Of a stretch of DNA of 64,000 nt, positions 9,369-18,527 are shown in pieces; the first letter of the stretch is position 1; each line of letters starts with the position of its first letter. A program made the translations under genes and the position numbers. Source of the DNA: Martinezella dioscoreae (GTDB lineage Bacteria; Pseudomonadota; Alphaproteobacteria; Rhizobiales; Rhizobiaceae); the NCBI RefSeq assembly GCF_009176305.1, contig NZ_BLAJ01000012.1, forward strand, positions 42,961 through 106,960, in the 5' to 3' direction. The notes under the pieces are model-generated. The model was not told the DNA's origin. It worked only from the letters and a program-made list of their open reading frames with translations, and searched no databases.

Positions 9369-9655
9369 ATGCTTATGAAGGGTATAAACCCTTGAGACCA
9401 GTTTCCCTCGCGCCTTACGCCGGTGCGATGCGAAACCGCCGGCAGGCCGGATGGGCCGGTGCTGCCAACAACAACCGTTGACCTGTCATGGGGCAGGATT
9501 GCCGGATGCTTTCAGCCGAAGCTTCACGCTTCGGCCGACCTTCGAAAGCCTCTCGTTGTCTTGCCCGTGATGCGTCACATTTCGTGCGGTTGAAGATGTG
9601 CCCTGCCGAATTCGTCGGCCTCGGCGCCTTTTCCCGCATAGTGCAAGGACAAGAT

Positions 9656-11794
9656 ATGTTCGATATCCATACCGTCGAAATCGAGTGGGCAGGCCGCCCG
9701 CTGAAGCTCGAAACCGGCAAGATTGCCCGCCAGGCCGACGGCGCCGTTGTCGCCACCTACGGCGAGACCGTCGTACTTGCGACCGTCGTTTCCGCCAAGG
9801 CGCCGAAGCCGGGCCAGGACTTCTTCCCGCTTACCGTCAACTATCAGGAAAAGACCTACGCAGCCGGCAAGATCCCCGGCGGTTACTTCAAGCGCGAGGG
9901 ACGTCCGAGCGAAAACGAAACGCTCGTTTCCCGCCTGATCGACCGCCCGATCCGCCCGCTCTTCCCGGAAGGCTACAAGAACGACACGCAGGTTGTGGTC
10001 ACCGTCATCCAGCATGACCTCGAAAACGATCCGGACATCCTGTCCATGGTCGCGACCTCCGCAGCCCTAACGCTCTCCGGCATCCCGTTCATGGGCCCGA
10101 TCGGCGGCGCCCGCGTCGGCTACATCAACGGGGAATACGTGCTGAACCCGCATCTCGACGAGATGGATGAATCGAGCCTCGACCTCGTCGTCGCCGGCAC
10201 GCAGGAAGCCGTTCTCATGGTTGAGTCCGAAGCCAAGGAACTGCCTGAAGACATCATGCTCGGCGCCGTCATGTTCGGTCACCGCGGCTTCCAGCCCGTC
10301 ATCGACGCGATCATCAAGCTCGCCGAAGTCGCCGCCAAGGAGCCTCGCGACTTCCAGCCGGAAGACTATTCCGAGCTCGAAAAGGAAATGCTCGGTCTCG
10401 CCGAAGCGGAACTGCGCAACGCCTACAAGATCACGCAGAAGGCCGATCGCTACGCTGCCGTCGACGCCGTCAAGGCGAAGGTGAAGGCACACTTCCTGCC
10501 GGAAGAAGGCGAAGCCAAGTACACGGCCGAAGAAGTCGGCGCCATCTTCAAGCACCTGCAGGCGAAGATCGTTCGCTGGAACATCCTCGACACGTCGAGC
10601 CGCATCGACGGCCGCGATCTGCAGACGGTTCGCCCGATCCTCGCCGAAGTCGGCCTGCTGCCGCGCACGCACGGTTCTGCGCTCTTCACCCGCGGTGAGA
10701 CGCAGGCGATCGTCGTTGCCACGCTCGGCACCGGCGAGGACGAGCAGTATGTCGACAGCCTGACCGGCATGTACAAAGAAAACTTCATGCTGCACTACAA
10801 CTTCCCGCCCTACTCGGTCGGCGAAACCGGTCGCATGGGTTCTCCGGGCCGCCGCGAGATCGGCCATGGCAAGCTCGCATGGCGCGCCATCCACCCGATG
10901 CTGCCGTCGGCGGAACAGTTCCCCTACACGCTGCGTGTCGTCTCCGAGATCACCGAGTCCAACGGCTCCTCCTCGATGGCGACCGTCTGCGGCACCTCGC
11001 TGGCGCTGATGGATGCCGGCGTGCCGCTGGCAAAGCCGGTTGCCGGCATCGCCATGGGCCTGATCAAGGAAGAAGAGCGCTTTGCCGTTCTCTCCGACAT
11101 CCTGGGTGACGAAGACCACCTCGGCGACATGGACTTCAAGGTTGCCGGCACGGAAGCAGGCATCACCTCGCTTCAGATGGACATCAAGATCGACGGCATC
11201 ACCGAAGAGATCATGAAGGTCGCCCTGAACCAGGCGAAGGGCGGCCGTCTGCACATCCTCGGCGAAATGGCCAAGGCCATCTCCGAGAGCCGCGGCCAGC
11301 TCGGCGAATTCGCACCGCGCATCGAAGTCATGAACATTCCGGTCGACAAGATCCGCGAAGTCATCGGCTCCGGCGGCAAGGTCATCCGCGAAATCGTCGA
11401 AAAGACCGGCGCCAAGATCAACATCGAGGACGACGGCACCGTCAAGATCGCCTCCTCCTCCGGCAAGGAAATCGAAGCGGCCCGCAAGTGGATCCACTCG
11501 ATCGTCGCTGAGCCGGAAGTCGGTCAGATCTACGAAGGTACGGTTGTGAAGACCGCCGACTTCGGCGCCTTCGTCAACTTCTTCGGCGCCCGTGACGGCC
11601 TCGTCCACATCTCGCAGCTCGCTTCCGAGCGCGTTGCCAAGACGCAGGACGTCGTCAAGGAAGGCGACAAGGTCTGGGTCAAGCTGCTCGGCTTCGACGA
11701 GCGCGGCAAGGTTCGCCTCTCCATGAAGGTCGTCGACCAGGCCACCGGCCAGGAAATCGTTGCCGAAAAGAAGAAGGACGACGCGGCCGAATAA
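9656..11794 (+). CDS. pnp: polyribonucleotide nucleotidyltransferase (PNPase)
   Basis: Phosphorolytic 3'-5' exoribonuclease of the RNA degradosome. 712 residues, as expected. Two RNase PH-like domains are separated by an all-helical segment; the first contains KIPGGYFKREGRPSE and the second GSPGRREIGHGKLAWRA. They are followed by a KH domain (GSGGKVIREIVEKTGA) and an S1 domain (VKTADFGAFVNFFGARDGLVH). The frame is open from 9488, but ATG 9656 is used because AAGGA lies 6 bases upstream and MFDIHTVEIEW is the family start. A terminator follows the stop. Confidence 0.98.
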   Translation: MFDIHTVEIEWAGRPLKLETGKIARQADGAVVATYGETVVLATVVSAKAPKPGQDFFPLTVNYQEKTYAAGKIPGGYFKREGRPSENETLVSRLIDRPIRPLFPEGYKNDTQVVVTVIQHDLENDPDILSMVATSAALTLSGIPFMGPIGGARVGYINGEYVLNPHLDEMDESSLDLVVAGTQEAVLMVESEAKELPEDIMLGAVMFGHRGFQPVIDAIIKLAEVAAKEPRDFQPEDYSELEKEMLGLAEAELRNAYKITQKADRYAAVDAVKAKVKAHFLPEEGEAKYTAEEVGAIFKHLQAKIVRWNILDTSSRIDGRDLQTVRPILAEVGLLPRTHGSALFTRGETQAIVVATLGTGEDEQYVDSLTGMYKENFMLHYNFPPYSVGETGRMGSPGRREIGHGKLAWRAIHPMLPSAEQFPYTLRVVSEITESNGSSSMATVCGTSLALMDAGVPLAKPVAGIAMGLIKEEERFAVLSDILGDEDHLGDMDFKVAGTEAGITSLQMDIKIDGITEEIMKVALNQAKGGRLHILGEMAKAISESRGQLGEFAPRIEVMNIPVDKIREVIGSGGKVIREIVEKTGAKINIEDDGTVKIASSSGKEIEAARKWIHSIVAEPEVGQIYEGTVVKTADFGAFVNFFGARDGLVHISQLASERVAKTQDVVKEGDKVWVKLLGFDERGKVRLSMKVVDQATGQEIVAEKKKDDAAE

Positions 11795-11818
11795 GCCGGC
11801 GCCTTCATCCAAGCTCCG

Positions 11819-11847
11819 GGGCGCGGGATCTTTTCCGCGCCCTTTTT
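11819..11847 (+). terminator. rho-independent terminator after pnp
   Basis: 8-bp GC stem (11819-11826 with 11835-11842) with an 8-base loop and a run of five T residues, 24 bases after the pnp stop. Confidence 0.9.
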
Positions 11848-11896
11848 ATATTGAACGCCCGTTGGTTTGGCTGGATCGTGGAAGCTGCGTGCCTGG

Positions 11897-12038
11897 CCCC
11901 TCACCCTAGCCCTCTCCCCGCACATTCGGGGCGAGGGGACATGACTGTGCTCGATAACGGCCTCCACACCAAGCGGCATGTTTTCCGGCTCTGTCGTCCC
12001 CTCTCCCCGTCCCAACGGGGAGAGGGTTAGGGTGAGGG
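11897..12038. repeat. intergenic mosaic palindrome, type A
   Basis: Two outward-facing copies of CCCTCACCCTAGCCCTCTCC-type sequence bracket about 55 bases. The left arm (11897-11940) and right arm (about 11995-12038) are inverted relative to each other, and each also folds on itself (CCTCTCCCCG with CGGGG). This is the layout of bacterial interspersed mosaic elements common in rhizobial intergenic regions. Not coding. Confidence 0.8.
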
Positions 12039-12107
12039 ACAAGCCCAGAATACGACGATGGCGCACATCCGACAGACGAAACCCATTCCCATAACGAGAC
12101 CACGCCC

Positions 12108-13124
12108 ATGAGCCGCGATGCCCTGAAGACCCTGTTTCATCCCTTTGCCTCCGGCACCGTCGACGCGCCCGGCGAGGGTCAGCGGATCCTGTTCCTCGGC
12201 GCCGAGGCGGGCTTTGCGCTGCCGGAGGGATTTGCTGCCGAGCTTTCCGCCGTCCAGGGCTTCCGTCCCTTTTATCGCCAGCTGCAGGCGCAGCGCATCA
12301 ACGTGACGCCGGAGATCGAAGGCGAAGGCTATGACGGCGCGCTCGTGCTTTGCGGTAAGCACAAGGGCGAAAACGAGGATCATATCGCCGAAGCCCTGAC
12401 GCGCGTGAGAGAAGGCGGCCTCATCGTCGTTGCCGGCGGCAAGGAAGATGGCATCCAGCCGTTGCGCAAGCGCGTTGAGGCCTTCGGTCTTGCGATCGAG
12501 CACATGCCGAAATATCACGGCGTTGCCTTCTGGTTTACCCGCCCTGCCGATATCAAGCTGCTGACGGCGCAGCTCGCGAAGCCGGCGACGCTCGTCGACG
12601 ACAGCTTCACCACAGCGCCCGGCATGTTCTCCCACGACCGTATCGACGCCGGTTCGGAGCTGCTTGCCTCCCGCCTGCCAACCGATTTTACCGGCGATGC
12701 TGCCGATTTCGGCGCCGGCTGGGGTTACCTCTCCGTCGAGCTGGCAATGAAGTCGCCGAGGATCGAACGCATCGACCTCTACGAGGCCCATTACGGCTCT
12801 CTGGAGGCCGCACGCGCCAATCTGCTGTCGCACTGCCCCAAGGTTGCCCAGCGCTTCTTCTGGCACGATCTGGCGAGCGAGCCGGTCAAGGACAAGTACG
12901 ACCTGATCATCATGAACCCGCCCTTCCATGAAGGCCATGCCGCCGAACCTTCGCTCGGCCAGGCGATGATCAAGACCGCCGCTTCGGCATTGCGCGGTGG
13001 CGGACGGCTAATGCTGGTCGCCAATCGCGGCCTGCCCTACGAACCAGTGCTGGCGGAGAATTTCAAGGAGTTCGGCGAGACCTGCCGCAACGCCCGCTAC
13101 AAGGTGCTCTGGGCGAAGAAATAA
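12108..13124 (+). CDS. class I SAM methyltransferase, RsmC-like
   Basis: 338 residues in two halves, like RsmC/RlmG rRNA guanine-N2 methyltransferases. The N-terminal half is a degenerate methyltransferase-like domain. The C-terminal half (from about 180) carries the SAM-binding segment ADFGAGWGYLSVELA and the catalytic MNPPFHEGHA, where NPPFH is characteristic of this family. The end reads CRNARYKVLWAKK. Probable target 16S rRNA G1207, inferred from the family; RlmG-like or small-molecule activity is not excluded. It stands alone between a repeat element and convergent genes. Confidence 0.85.
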   Translation: MSRDALKTLFHPFASGTVDAPGEGQRILFLGAEAGFALPEGFAAELSAVQGFRPFYRQLQAQRINVTPEIEGEGYDGALVLCGKHKGENEDHIAEALTRVREGGLIVVAGGKEDGIQPLRKRVEAFGLAIEHMPKYHGVAFWFTRPADIKLLTAQLAKPATLVDDSFTTAPGMFSHDRIDAGSELLASRLPTDFTGDAADFGAGWGYLSVELAMKSPRIERIDLYEAHYGSLEAARANLLSHCPKVAQRFFWHDLASEPVKDKYDLIIMNPPFHEGHAAEPSLGQAMIKTAASALRGGGRLMLVANRGLPYEPVLAENFKEFGETCRNARYKVLWAKK

Positions 13125-13166
13125 GGAATGATGGCGGTCAGATGGCCGCCATTTTTTGAGCGGGGC

Positions 13167-13748
13167 TCAGGGGCTTCGTTTCGACGCTCTTGCGGCCCAT
13201 TCGCGGTTCAGCACGGCGTAGATGCATTCGTCGCCCCATATACCGTTGAAGCGATCATTCTCGATCAGAAGCGCCTCGCGGCGCAGGCCGAGCCGTTCGA
13301 CGACACCGACCGAGCCGGCATTTTTCGCATCCAGCCGTGCAAAGATCCGGTGGAAGCCGAATTTTTCGAAACCGAGGGTAATCATGGCTTCCGCCGCCTC
13401 GGTGGCATAACCCTTCCTGGCATAGGCTGGGTTGGAGGTATAGCCGAGCTCGGCCTGAAGTGCGACCTTGCTTGCGAATGTCAGGCTAACGTCACCCACC
13501 AAAGCGCCATCCTCCCGCCGTATGACAGCGCATAACAGCGTATCTCCGTCCTCGGAGAAAGGGGAGCTCAGGCGGATATCGAAACGCTCTCGCAAGACCT
13601 CAAGCGAAGGTGGATCGCGGTAGAGGAAACGATATATCTCCGGCAGGGAGCGGTAGGCGCTGTAGGCGGCAAAATCCTCCGGCACAAAGCGGCGAAGGAT
13701 AAGACGACCGGTCGATGCCAAAGGTTCTGCGTCGTCGATGGACGTCAT
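13167..13748 (-). CDS. GNAT family N-acetyltransferase (RimJ-like)
   Basis: 193-residue acetyltransferase of the RimJ/RimL type. Visible are the N-terminal STGRLILRRFVPEDF, the beta4 segment GDVSLTF, the acetyl-CoA loop region GYTSNPAYARKGYATEAAEA and the FGFHRIFARLDAKNAGSVGVVERLGL motif. The frame extends upstream to 13895, through the end of fabI. ATG 13748 starts MTSIDDAE and is preferred, with GAAAGGA about 10 bases upstream. Acceptor unknown; ribosomal-protein-like or small-molecule amines are possible. Downstream of fabI on the same strand, separated by a hairpin. Confidence 0.88.
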   Translation of the reverse strand: MTSIDDAEPLASTGRLILRRFVPEDFAAYSAYRSLPEIYRFLYRDPPSLEVLRERFDIRLSSPFSEDGDTLLCAVIRREDGALVGDVSLTFASKVALQAELGYTSNPAYARKGYATEAAEAMITLGFEKFGFHRIFARLDAKNAGSVGVVERLGLRREALLIENDRFNGIWGDECIYAVLNREWAARASKRSP

Positions 13749-13781
13749 CGGGAATCCTCTGAAAGGATATCCGGAAATTGA

Positions 13782-13805
13782 TCCTCCCGGCCAAAACCGG
13801 GAGGA
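13782..13805 (-). terminator. hairpin between fabI and the GNAT gene
   Basis: Perfect 9-bp stem TCCTCCCGG/CCGGGAGGA with a 6-base loop, just after the fabI stop on the minus strand. There is no good T-run, so it may be a weak terminator or an mRNA-end stabiliser. Confidence 0.55.
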
Positions 13806-13824
13806 CACGACTGAGATCGAAGGC

Positions 13825-14631
13825 TTACTCCGTGTCTGCGCTTGACAGCGTTTCCAGCGTTGGCATCGAGGTGATGTTATAGCCGGCATCCACAAAATGG
13901 ACTTCGCCAGTCACGCCTGCTGCCAGATCCGACAGGAGGTAGAGCGACGACGAGCCGACCTGATCGATGGTGACGGACTTGCGCAGCGGCGCGTTGCGCT
14001 GGTTCCAAGAGAGGATGGCGCGGGCGTCGGAAATGCCGGCGCCGGCGAGCGTGCGGATCGGACCGGCGGAAACGGCGTTGACGCGAATGCCGCGCGGGCC
14101 GTAGTCCGCAGCGAGATAGCGGACGGAAGCCTCGAGTGCCGCCTTGGCGACGCCCATGACGTTGTAGTTCGGGATCACGCGCGTCGAACCATTATAGGTC
14201 AGCGTCAGCATGCTGCCGCCTTCCGTCATCAGTTCGGCGGCACGCTTGGCAACCTCAGTGAAGGAGAAGCAAGAAATCACCATCGTGCGGGTGAAATTCT
14301 CCCGCGTGGTGTTGGCATAGAGCCCCTTCAGCTCGTTCTTGTCGGAAAAGCCGATGGCGTGGACGATGAAATCCAGCTTGCCCCAGCGCTCCTTGATGGC
14401 GTCGAAGACGGCATCGACCGAAGCGAGATCCTCGACATCGCAAGGCAGTAGGAAATCCGAGCCGACTTCGGCTGCGAGCGGCTTGACGCGCTTGCCGAGC
14501 GCTTCGCCCTGAAAGGTGAAAGCCAGTTCAGCGCCTTCGGCGGCCAGTGCCTTTGAAATACCCCAGGCAATCGAATGGTTGTTTGCGACGCCCATGATGA
14601 GGCCGCGCTTACCCTGCATAATTCCCGTCAT
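13825..14631 (-). CDS. fabI: enoyl-[acyl-carrier-protein] reductase FabI
   Basis: NADH-dependent last step of each fatty-acid elongation cycle. 268 residues, short-chain dehydrogenase fold. The FabI-type nucleotide site is MGVANNHSIAWGI. The catalytic pair is Tyr156 and Lys163 (PNYNVMGVAK), the same spacing and numbering as the E. coli enzyme. Longer frames run to 14721, inside fabB; ATG 14631 gives the normal N-terminus. It begins 5 bases downstream of the fabB stop and forms a fabA-fabB-fabI operon. Rhizobia often have two FabI paralogues; this is the one linked to fabA-fabB. Confidence 0.96.
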   Translation of the reverse strand: MTGIMQGKRGLIMGVANNHSIAWGISKALAAEGAELAFTFQGEALGKRVKPLAAEVGSDFLLPCDVEDLASVDAVFDAIKERWGKLDFIVHAIGFSDKNELKGLYANTTRENFTRTMVISCFSFTEVAKRAAELMTEGGSMLTLTYNGSTRVIPNYNVMGVAKAALEASVRYLAADYGPRGIRVNAVSAGPIRTLAGAGISDARAILSWNQRNAPLRKSVTIDQVGSSSLYLLSDLAAGVTGEVHFVDAGYNITSMPTLETLSSADTE

Positions 14632-14635
14632 TGCC

Positions 14636-15859
14636 TTATCCGTTATAGCGCTGGAATACGAGCGTGGCGTTGGTGCCGCCGAAGCCGAAGGAGTTCGAAA
14701 GAGCGATATCGAACTTGGCATTGTCGATACGCTTGCGCACGATCGGCACGCCTTCGAATTCCGGATCGAGTTCGGTGATATGGGCGCTTTCGCCGATGAA
14801 GCGCTCCTGCATCATCAGGATCGAGTAGATCGATTCCTGAACGCCCGCTGCGCCGAGCGAATGGCCCGTCAGCGACTTGGTCGACTGGATCGGCGGGATC
14901 TTGTCGCCGAAGACTTCGCGGATCGCGCCGATTTCCTTGCTGTCGCCCACCGGCGTCGATGTGCCGTGGGTGTTGATGTAGTCGATATCGCCCTTCACGG
15001 TGGCGAGCGCCTGGCGCATGCAGCGCACGGCACCTTCGCCTGACGGCGCGACCATGTCGTAACCGTCCGAGGTAGCGCCGTAGCCGATGATTTCGGCATA
15101 GATCTTGGCGCCGCGTGCCTTGGCATGCTCAAGCTCTTCCAGAACCAGCACGCCGGCGCCGCCGGCGATGACGAAGCCGTCACGCTTGGCGTCATAGGCG
15201 CGCGAGGCGGTTTCCGGATGGTTCTCATTGAAGTCCGACGACATGGCGCCCATGGCGTCGAAGAGGTTCGACATGGTCCAGTCGAGATCCTCGTGGCCGC
15301 CGGCGAACATGACGTCCTGCTTGCCCCACTGGATCATTTCGGCAGCATTGCCGATGCAGTGCGCCGAGGTCGAGCAGGCAGACGAGATGGAGTAATTGAC
15401 GCCGTGGATCTTGAACCAAGTCGCAAGCGTGGCCGAGGCCGTCGACGACATCGACTTTGGCACGGCGAAGGGGCCGATGCGCTTCGGGCTGTTGTTCTTG
15501 CGGGTGATGTCGGCAGCTTCGATCAGCGTGCGCGTCGACGGGCCGCCGGAGCCCATGATGATGCCGGTGCGCTCGTTGGTGATATCGCTTTCCTCAAGGC
15601 CGCTATCGGCGATCGCCTGCTTCATGGCGACGTGGTTCCAGGCACCGCCCTGCGACAGGAAGCGCATGGCGCGGCGATCCACCAGGTCGGTCGTATCGAT
15701 CTTAGGCGCGCCCCAGACCTGGCACTTGAAACCGTGCTCGGCGAAATCGGGGGAGAAGGAAATACCGGATTTGGCGTCGCGCAGCGAGGCGGTCACTTCT
15801 TGAGCATTGTTTCCAATCGAAGAGACAATACCCAGACCCGTAACAACTACCCGTCTCAT
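14636..15859 (-). CDS. fabB: beta-ketoacyl-ACP synthase I FabB
   Basis: Condensing enzyme needed for unsaturated fatty acid elongation. 407 residues. The catalytic triad is Cys162 (ISSACSTSAHC), His298 (NTHGTSTPVGD) and His333 (SLTGHSLGAAG), all at expected spacing. The frame is open upstream to 16234 through fabA, but MRRVVVTGLG at 15859 is the family start. It lies 53 bases after fabA. Pairing with fabA is diagnostic for the anaerobic unsaturated fatty acid pathway and separates it from FabF. Confidence 0.96.
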   Translation of the reverse strand: MRRVVVTGLGIVSSIGNNAQEVTASLRDAKSGISFSPDFAEHGFKCQVWGAPKIDTTDLVDRRAMRFLSQGGAWNHVAMKQAIADSGLEESDITNERTGIIMGSGGPSTRTLIEAADITRKNNSPKRIGPFAVPKSMSSTASATLATWFKIHGVNYSISSACSTSAHCIGNAAEMIQWGKQDVMFAGGHEDLDWTMSNLFDAMGAMSSDFNENHPETASRAYDAKRDGFVIAGGAGVLVLEELEHAKARGAKIYAEIIGYGATSDGYDMVAPSGEGAVRCMRQALATVKGDIDYINTHGTSTPVGDSKEIGAIREVFGDKIPPIQSTKSLTGHSLGAAGVQESIYSILMMQERFIGESAHITELDPEFEGVPIVRKRIDNAKFDIALSNSFGFGGTNATLVFQRYNG

Positions 15860-15912
15860 GTCGATGACCTTTTCTAAAACATCTGTCTTTGTGGAGGCGG
15901 CGGTGCCGCAGT

Positions 15913-16428
15913 TCAGGCAACCTTGTCCTTGGACAGGCCCACGCGCAGGTCCGTCGCCTGATAAATGGTCTCGCCATCGGCCTTCAGCCAGCCGTCGGCG
16001 GTGCCGAGGACGAGGCGGCCGCGCATGACGCGCTTGAAGTCGATGCCGTATTCGAGAAGCTTCGTGTCCGGACGAACCATGCCCTTGAACTTCACTTCGC
16101 CAGTGGAAAGCGCCATGCCGCGGCCGGGCTCGCCGAGCCAGCCGAGGAAGAAGCCGGTCAGCTGCCACATGCCGTCGAGGCCGAGGCAGCCCGGCATGAT
16201 GGGATTGCCGGCAAAATGGCAGGGGAAGTACCAATCATCGGGACGCACGTCGTATTCGGCGCGAATATAGCCTTTGTCGAAGGCTCCGCCCGTTTCGGAA
16301 ATATCTGTAATGCGATGGACCATCAGCATCGGTGGCAGGGGAAGCTGTGCGTTGCCCGGGCCGAACAGTTCGCCGCGGCCACAGGACAGGATTTCCTCGT
16401 AATTGAAGCTGGATTGTCTCGTCGTCAT
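15913..16428 (-). CDS. fabA: 3-hydroxydecanoyl-ACP dehydratase/isomerase FabA
   Basis: Introduces the cis double bond at the C10 stage of fatty acid synthesis. 171 residues, hot-dog fold. Active-site His71 (YFPCHFAGNPIMPG) and Asp85 (LGLDGMWQL) sit at the numbering of the E. coli enzyme. First gene of the fabA-fabB-fabI operon, divergent from irr across a 297-base spacer that should carry both promoters. This fabA-irr arrangement is familiar from Rhizobiaceae. Confidence 0.97.
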   Translation of the reverse strand: MTTRQSSFNYEEILSCGRGELFGPGNAQLPLPPMLMVHRITDISETGGAFDKGYIRAEYDVRPDDWYFPCHFAGNPIMPGCLGLDGMWQLTGFFLGWLGEPGRGMALSTGEVKFKGMVRPDTKLLEYGIDFKRVMRGRLVLGTADGWLKADGETIYQATDLRVGLSKDKVA

Positions 16429-16653
16429 AAAAATTCCGTTTCCCCCGCATGAATGCCGATGGATGTGAAGCTTTAGTGCAAGATCGACAGAAAATGAAGC
16501 GTAACCATCACACTCTCATTCAGCCGTTCGATCGAACACAGTAGCTCCTATGTGGTGGTCGCATACAGGAACGCCAGAGCTGCTACCAGTGCCAAATGCG
16601 GCAAAAGCCCGATTTTTCCGGCTTTTGAGCACCTTCCCACCCCATGGAAACTA

Positions 16654-16682
16654 TTGAAAGCAATCAAGGCAAAAGTTATATG
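16654..16682 (+). promoter_or_regulatory. predicted irr promoter
   Basis: TTGAAA at 16654-16659, 17-base gap, then TATATG at 16677-16682, a sigma-70-like pair 44 bases before the irr start. The spacer is AT-rich compared with neighbours. Confidence 0.4.
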
Positions 16683-16725
16683 GCTTAGTAAAGAATTATA
16701 GAGATCAGGAATCCGGAGTCCCTGA

Positions 16726-17148
16726 ATGGCGGAAGAAGCCGAAATCGCGATCGAAACCAGGCTGCGCAATGTCGGCCTGAGACCGACCCGACAGCGGATC
16801 GCACTGGGAGACCTCCTCTTCGCCAAGGGCGACCGGCATCTGACGGTGGAAGAACTGCACGAGGAAGCCGTTGCCGCCGGCGTTCCGGTTTCGCTCGCGA
16901 CCGTCTACAACACGCTGCATCAATTTACCGAGGCGGGCCTGATCCGCGTGCTCGCCGTCGAAAGCACCAAGACTTACTTCGACACCAACGTCTCCGACCA
17001 CCATCACTTTTTCGTGGAAGGCCACAACGAAGTGCTGGATATCCCGATCAGCAACCTGACGATCGACAATCTGCCCGAACCGCCGCAGGGCATGGAAATC
17101 GCCCATGTCGACGTGGTGATCCGCCTGCGCCGTAAGCAGAGGCAATAG
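16726..17148 (+). CDS. irr: iron response regulator Irr (Fur family)
   Basis: Heme-responsive transcription factor of the Fur superfamily; in rhizobia it represses heme synthesis and storage genes and activates uptake under iron limitation. 140 residues. Winged helix N-terminal half contains RNVGLRPTRQRIALG and SLATVYNTLHQFTEAGLI. The heme-binding triple histidine is at 92-94 (SDHHHFFVEGH). The N-terminal GCPW heme-regulatory motif known from Bradyrhizobium is absent, as usual for Rhizobium. AATCCGGAG lies before ATG 16726. Divergent from fabA. Confidence 0.96.
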   Translation: MAEEAEIAIETRLRNVGLRPTRQRIALGDLLFAKGDRHLTVEELHEEAVAAGVPVSLATVYNTLHQFTEAGLIRVLAVESTKTYFDTNVSDHHHFFVEGHNEVLDIPISNLTIDNLPEPPQGMEIAHVDVVIRLRRKQRQ

Positions 17149-17210
17149 GAAATAGAATTGTTTCATAGCGTCCCGCTATTGCCCACTGCCTAATTCCTGA
17201 TGCCTCGCGT

Positions 17211-17846
17211 CTACATCACATCGTCCGGATGCCGGCCTGGCTTGTGGTGATAGGTCGGAAAGGTCCAGCCGAACCAGAGCGCGCCGCCGCGCACCGCGAA
17301 GGCCGCGATCACGCCCAATCCCGCAGAGACATAAAGCGGCAGCGTCGTCGCATTGGCGGCGGTGAAGACGCCGGCGCCGACGATTGAGGCCGTCACATAG
17401 ATTTCCGGGCGCAGCAGGACCGAAGGTTCATTCGCAAGCAGATCGCGCAGGATGCCGCCGAAGGTTGCCGTCAGCGCGCCGGTGACGATCGCAACGGTGG
17501 GCGAGCCCGTGGCTGCCATACCCTTGGCCGCTCCCATCACGCAGTAGGCCGATAGCCCCACGGCATCGAGCCAGATGAGCAGCCGATAGCGCGATTCGAA
17601 GAGATGAGCGGTGAAGAAGACCAGAACGCCGACCATGGCGCAGATGATGATATAGGTCGGGTTCAGCACCCAGAAGACCGGCACCCGGCCCAGAACGATA
17701 TCGCGCAACGTGCCGCCGCCGATACCGGTGACGGCCGCCAGGAACAGGAAGCCGATCAGATCGAGCTGCTTGCGCGAAGCCGCGAGCGCGCCGGTTGCGG
17801 CAAAAAGGGCGACGCCGGCATAATCAAGAAACGAGAGAAGCGACAT
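17211..17846 (-). CDS. TRIC/UPF0126 family membrane protein (YadS-like)
   Basis: 211-residue inner-membrane protein with about six to seven helices in two repeats, each bearing a glycine-rich motif (TGIGGGTLRDIVLGRVPVFW and TATFGGILRDLLANEP). This matches prokaryotic trimeric intracellular cation channel (TRIC) homologues. Function in bacteria is poorly defined; potassium or glycine conductance has been proposed. ATG 17846 is chosen because GGAG lies 6 bases upstream and it starts at the first helix; the frame is open to 17924. Convergent with irr. Confidence 0.9.
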   Translation of the reverse strand: MSLLSFLDYAGVALFAATGALAASRKQLDLIGFLFLAAVTGIGGGTLRDIVLGRVPVFWVLNPTYIIICAMVGVLVFFTAHLFESRYRLLIWLDAVGLSAYCVMGAAKGMAATGSPTVAIVTGALTATFGGILRDLLANEPSVLLRPEIYVTASIVGAGVFTAANATTLPLYVSAGLGVIAAFAVRGGALWFGWTFPTYHHKPGRHPDDVM

Positions 17847-17986
17847 CGAAAACTCCAACGGGAGGCCGGCAATTTTTCCGAAATGAATCACGACGGCAAG
17901 GGCCGCGCAAGCAGGCGCGTGCAAAGATGTCGCAGCGGCTGCGGTTGCTATCGTGGCCGTAACGGCGCTTCGAAAAGGAATCCCCC

Positions 17987-18466
17987 GTGAAATCCCTGCT
18001 GATCGTAATCCTCAACCTCTTCGCTCTCGTGATCATGCCTGCCGTGGCCGAGGCGCAGCAATCGATCCTGCAGGACCCCGTGGCCTTCGAGAAGGATCAC
18101 TTCACCAAAAGCTGCGACGGCCAGGTGAGCTTCGGCGATCATTTCGCTACCCAGCAGGACATCAACAACGACAAGCTGATGGATATCGTCATTAATGAGG
18201 GCGAGATCACCTGCAAGGGCGAAAAAGGCCCCTACTGCACGGACGAAGGCTGCCCCTACAATTTCTACGTCCAAGTGGCCGAGGGCGGCTATCTGCTCGT
18301 CGCCACGGCGAAGATCTACGGCTACGATTTCATCCAGCGTTTCGGCAACATGGTGCTGGTCATGAAAATGCATCCGCGCTTCTGCGACCGCAAGGATGGC
18401 GAAGCCGCTTGCGAAATCACCGTCAGGGTGCGTGGCGTCAAATTCGTCACCATATCTCAGAAATAG
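17987..18466 (+). CDS. exported protein of unknown function
   Basis: 159 residues starting at GTG 17987 with AAGGA 7 bases upstream. A signal peptide (MKSLLIVILNLFALVIMPA, cleavage near AEA/QQ) is clear. The mature part has five cysteines (CDG, CKG, YCTDEGC, FC, AC), likely disulfide-bonded in the periplasm, and an INNDKLMDIVINEGEI segment that resembles a degenerate calcium-type loop. Family not recognised. Divergent from the TRIC-like gene with a 140-base spacer. Confidence 0.75.
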   Translation: MKSLLIVILNLFALVIMPAVAEAQQSILQDPVAFEKDHFTKSCDGQVSFGDHFATQQDINNDKLMDIVINEGEITCKGEKGPYCTDEGCPYNFYVQVAEGGYLLVATAKIYGYDFIQRFGNMVLVMKMHPRFCDRKDGEAACEITVRVRGVKFVTISQK

Positions 18467-18527
18467 AATTTGCGGTGCGTGCACGTCATTCGGCCCGGAC
18501 ATGTGGCGACGGTCCGGCCACATAATA

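Noticed and set aside
10067..11812. 581-residue open frame on the minus strand across pnp
   Set aside because: Shadow of pnp; no family features and no start signal.
12027..12938. 303-residue minus-strand frame across the RsmC-like gene
   Set aside because: Mirror composition; the plus frame holds the SAM and NPPFH motifs.
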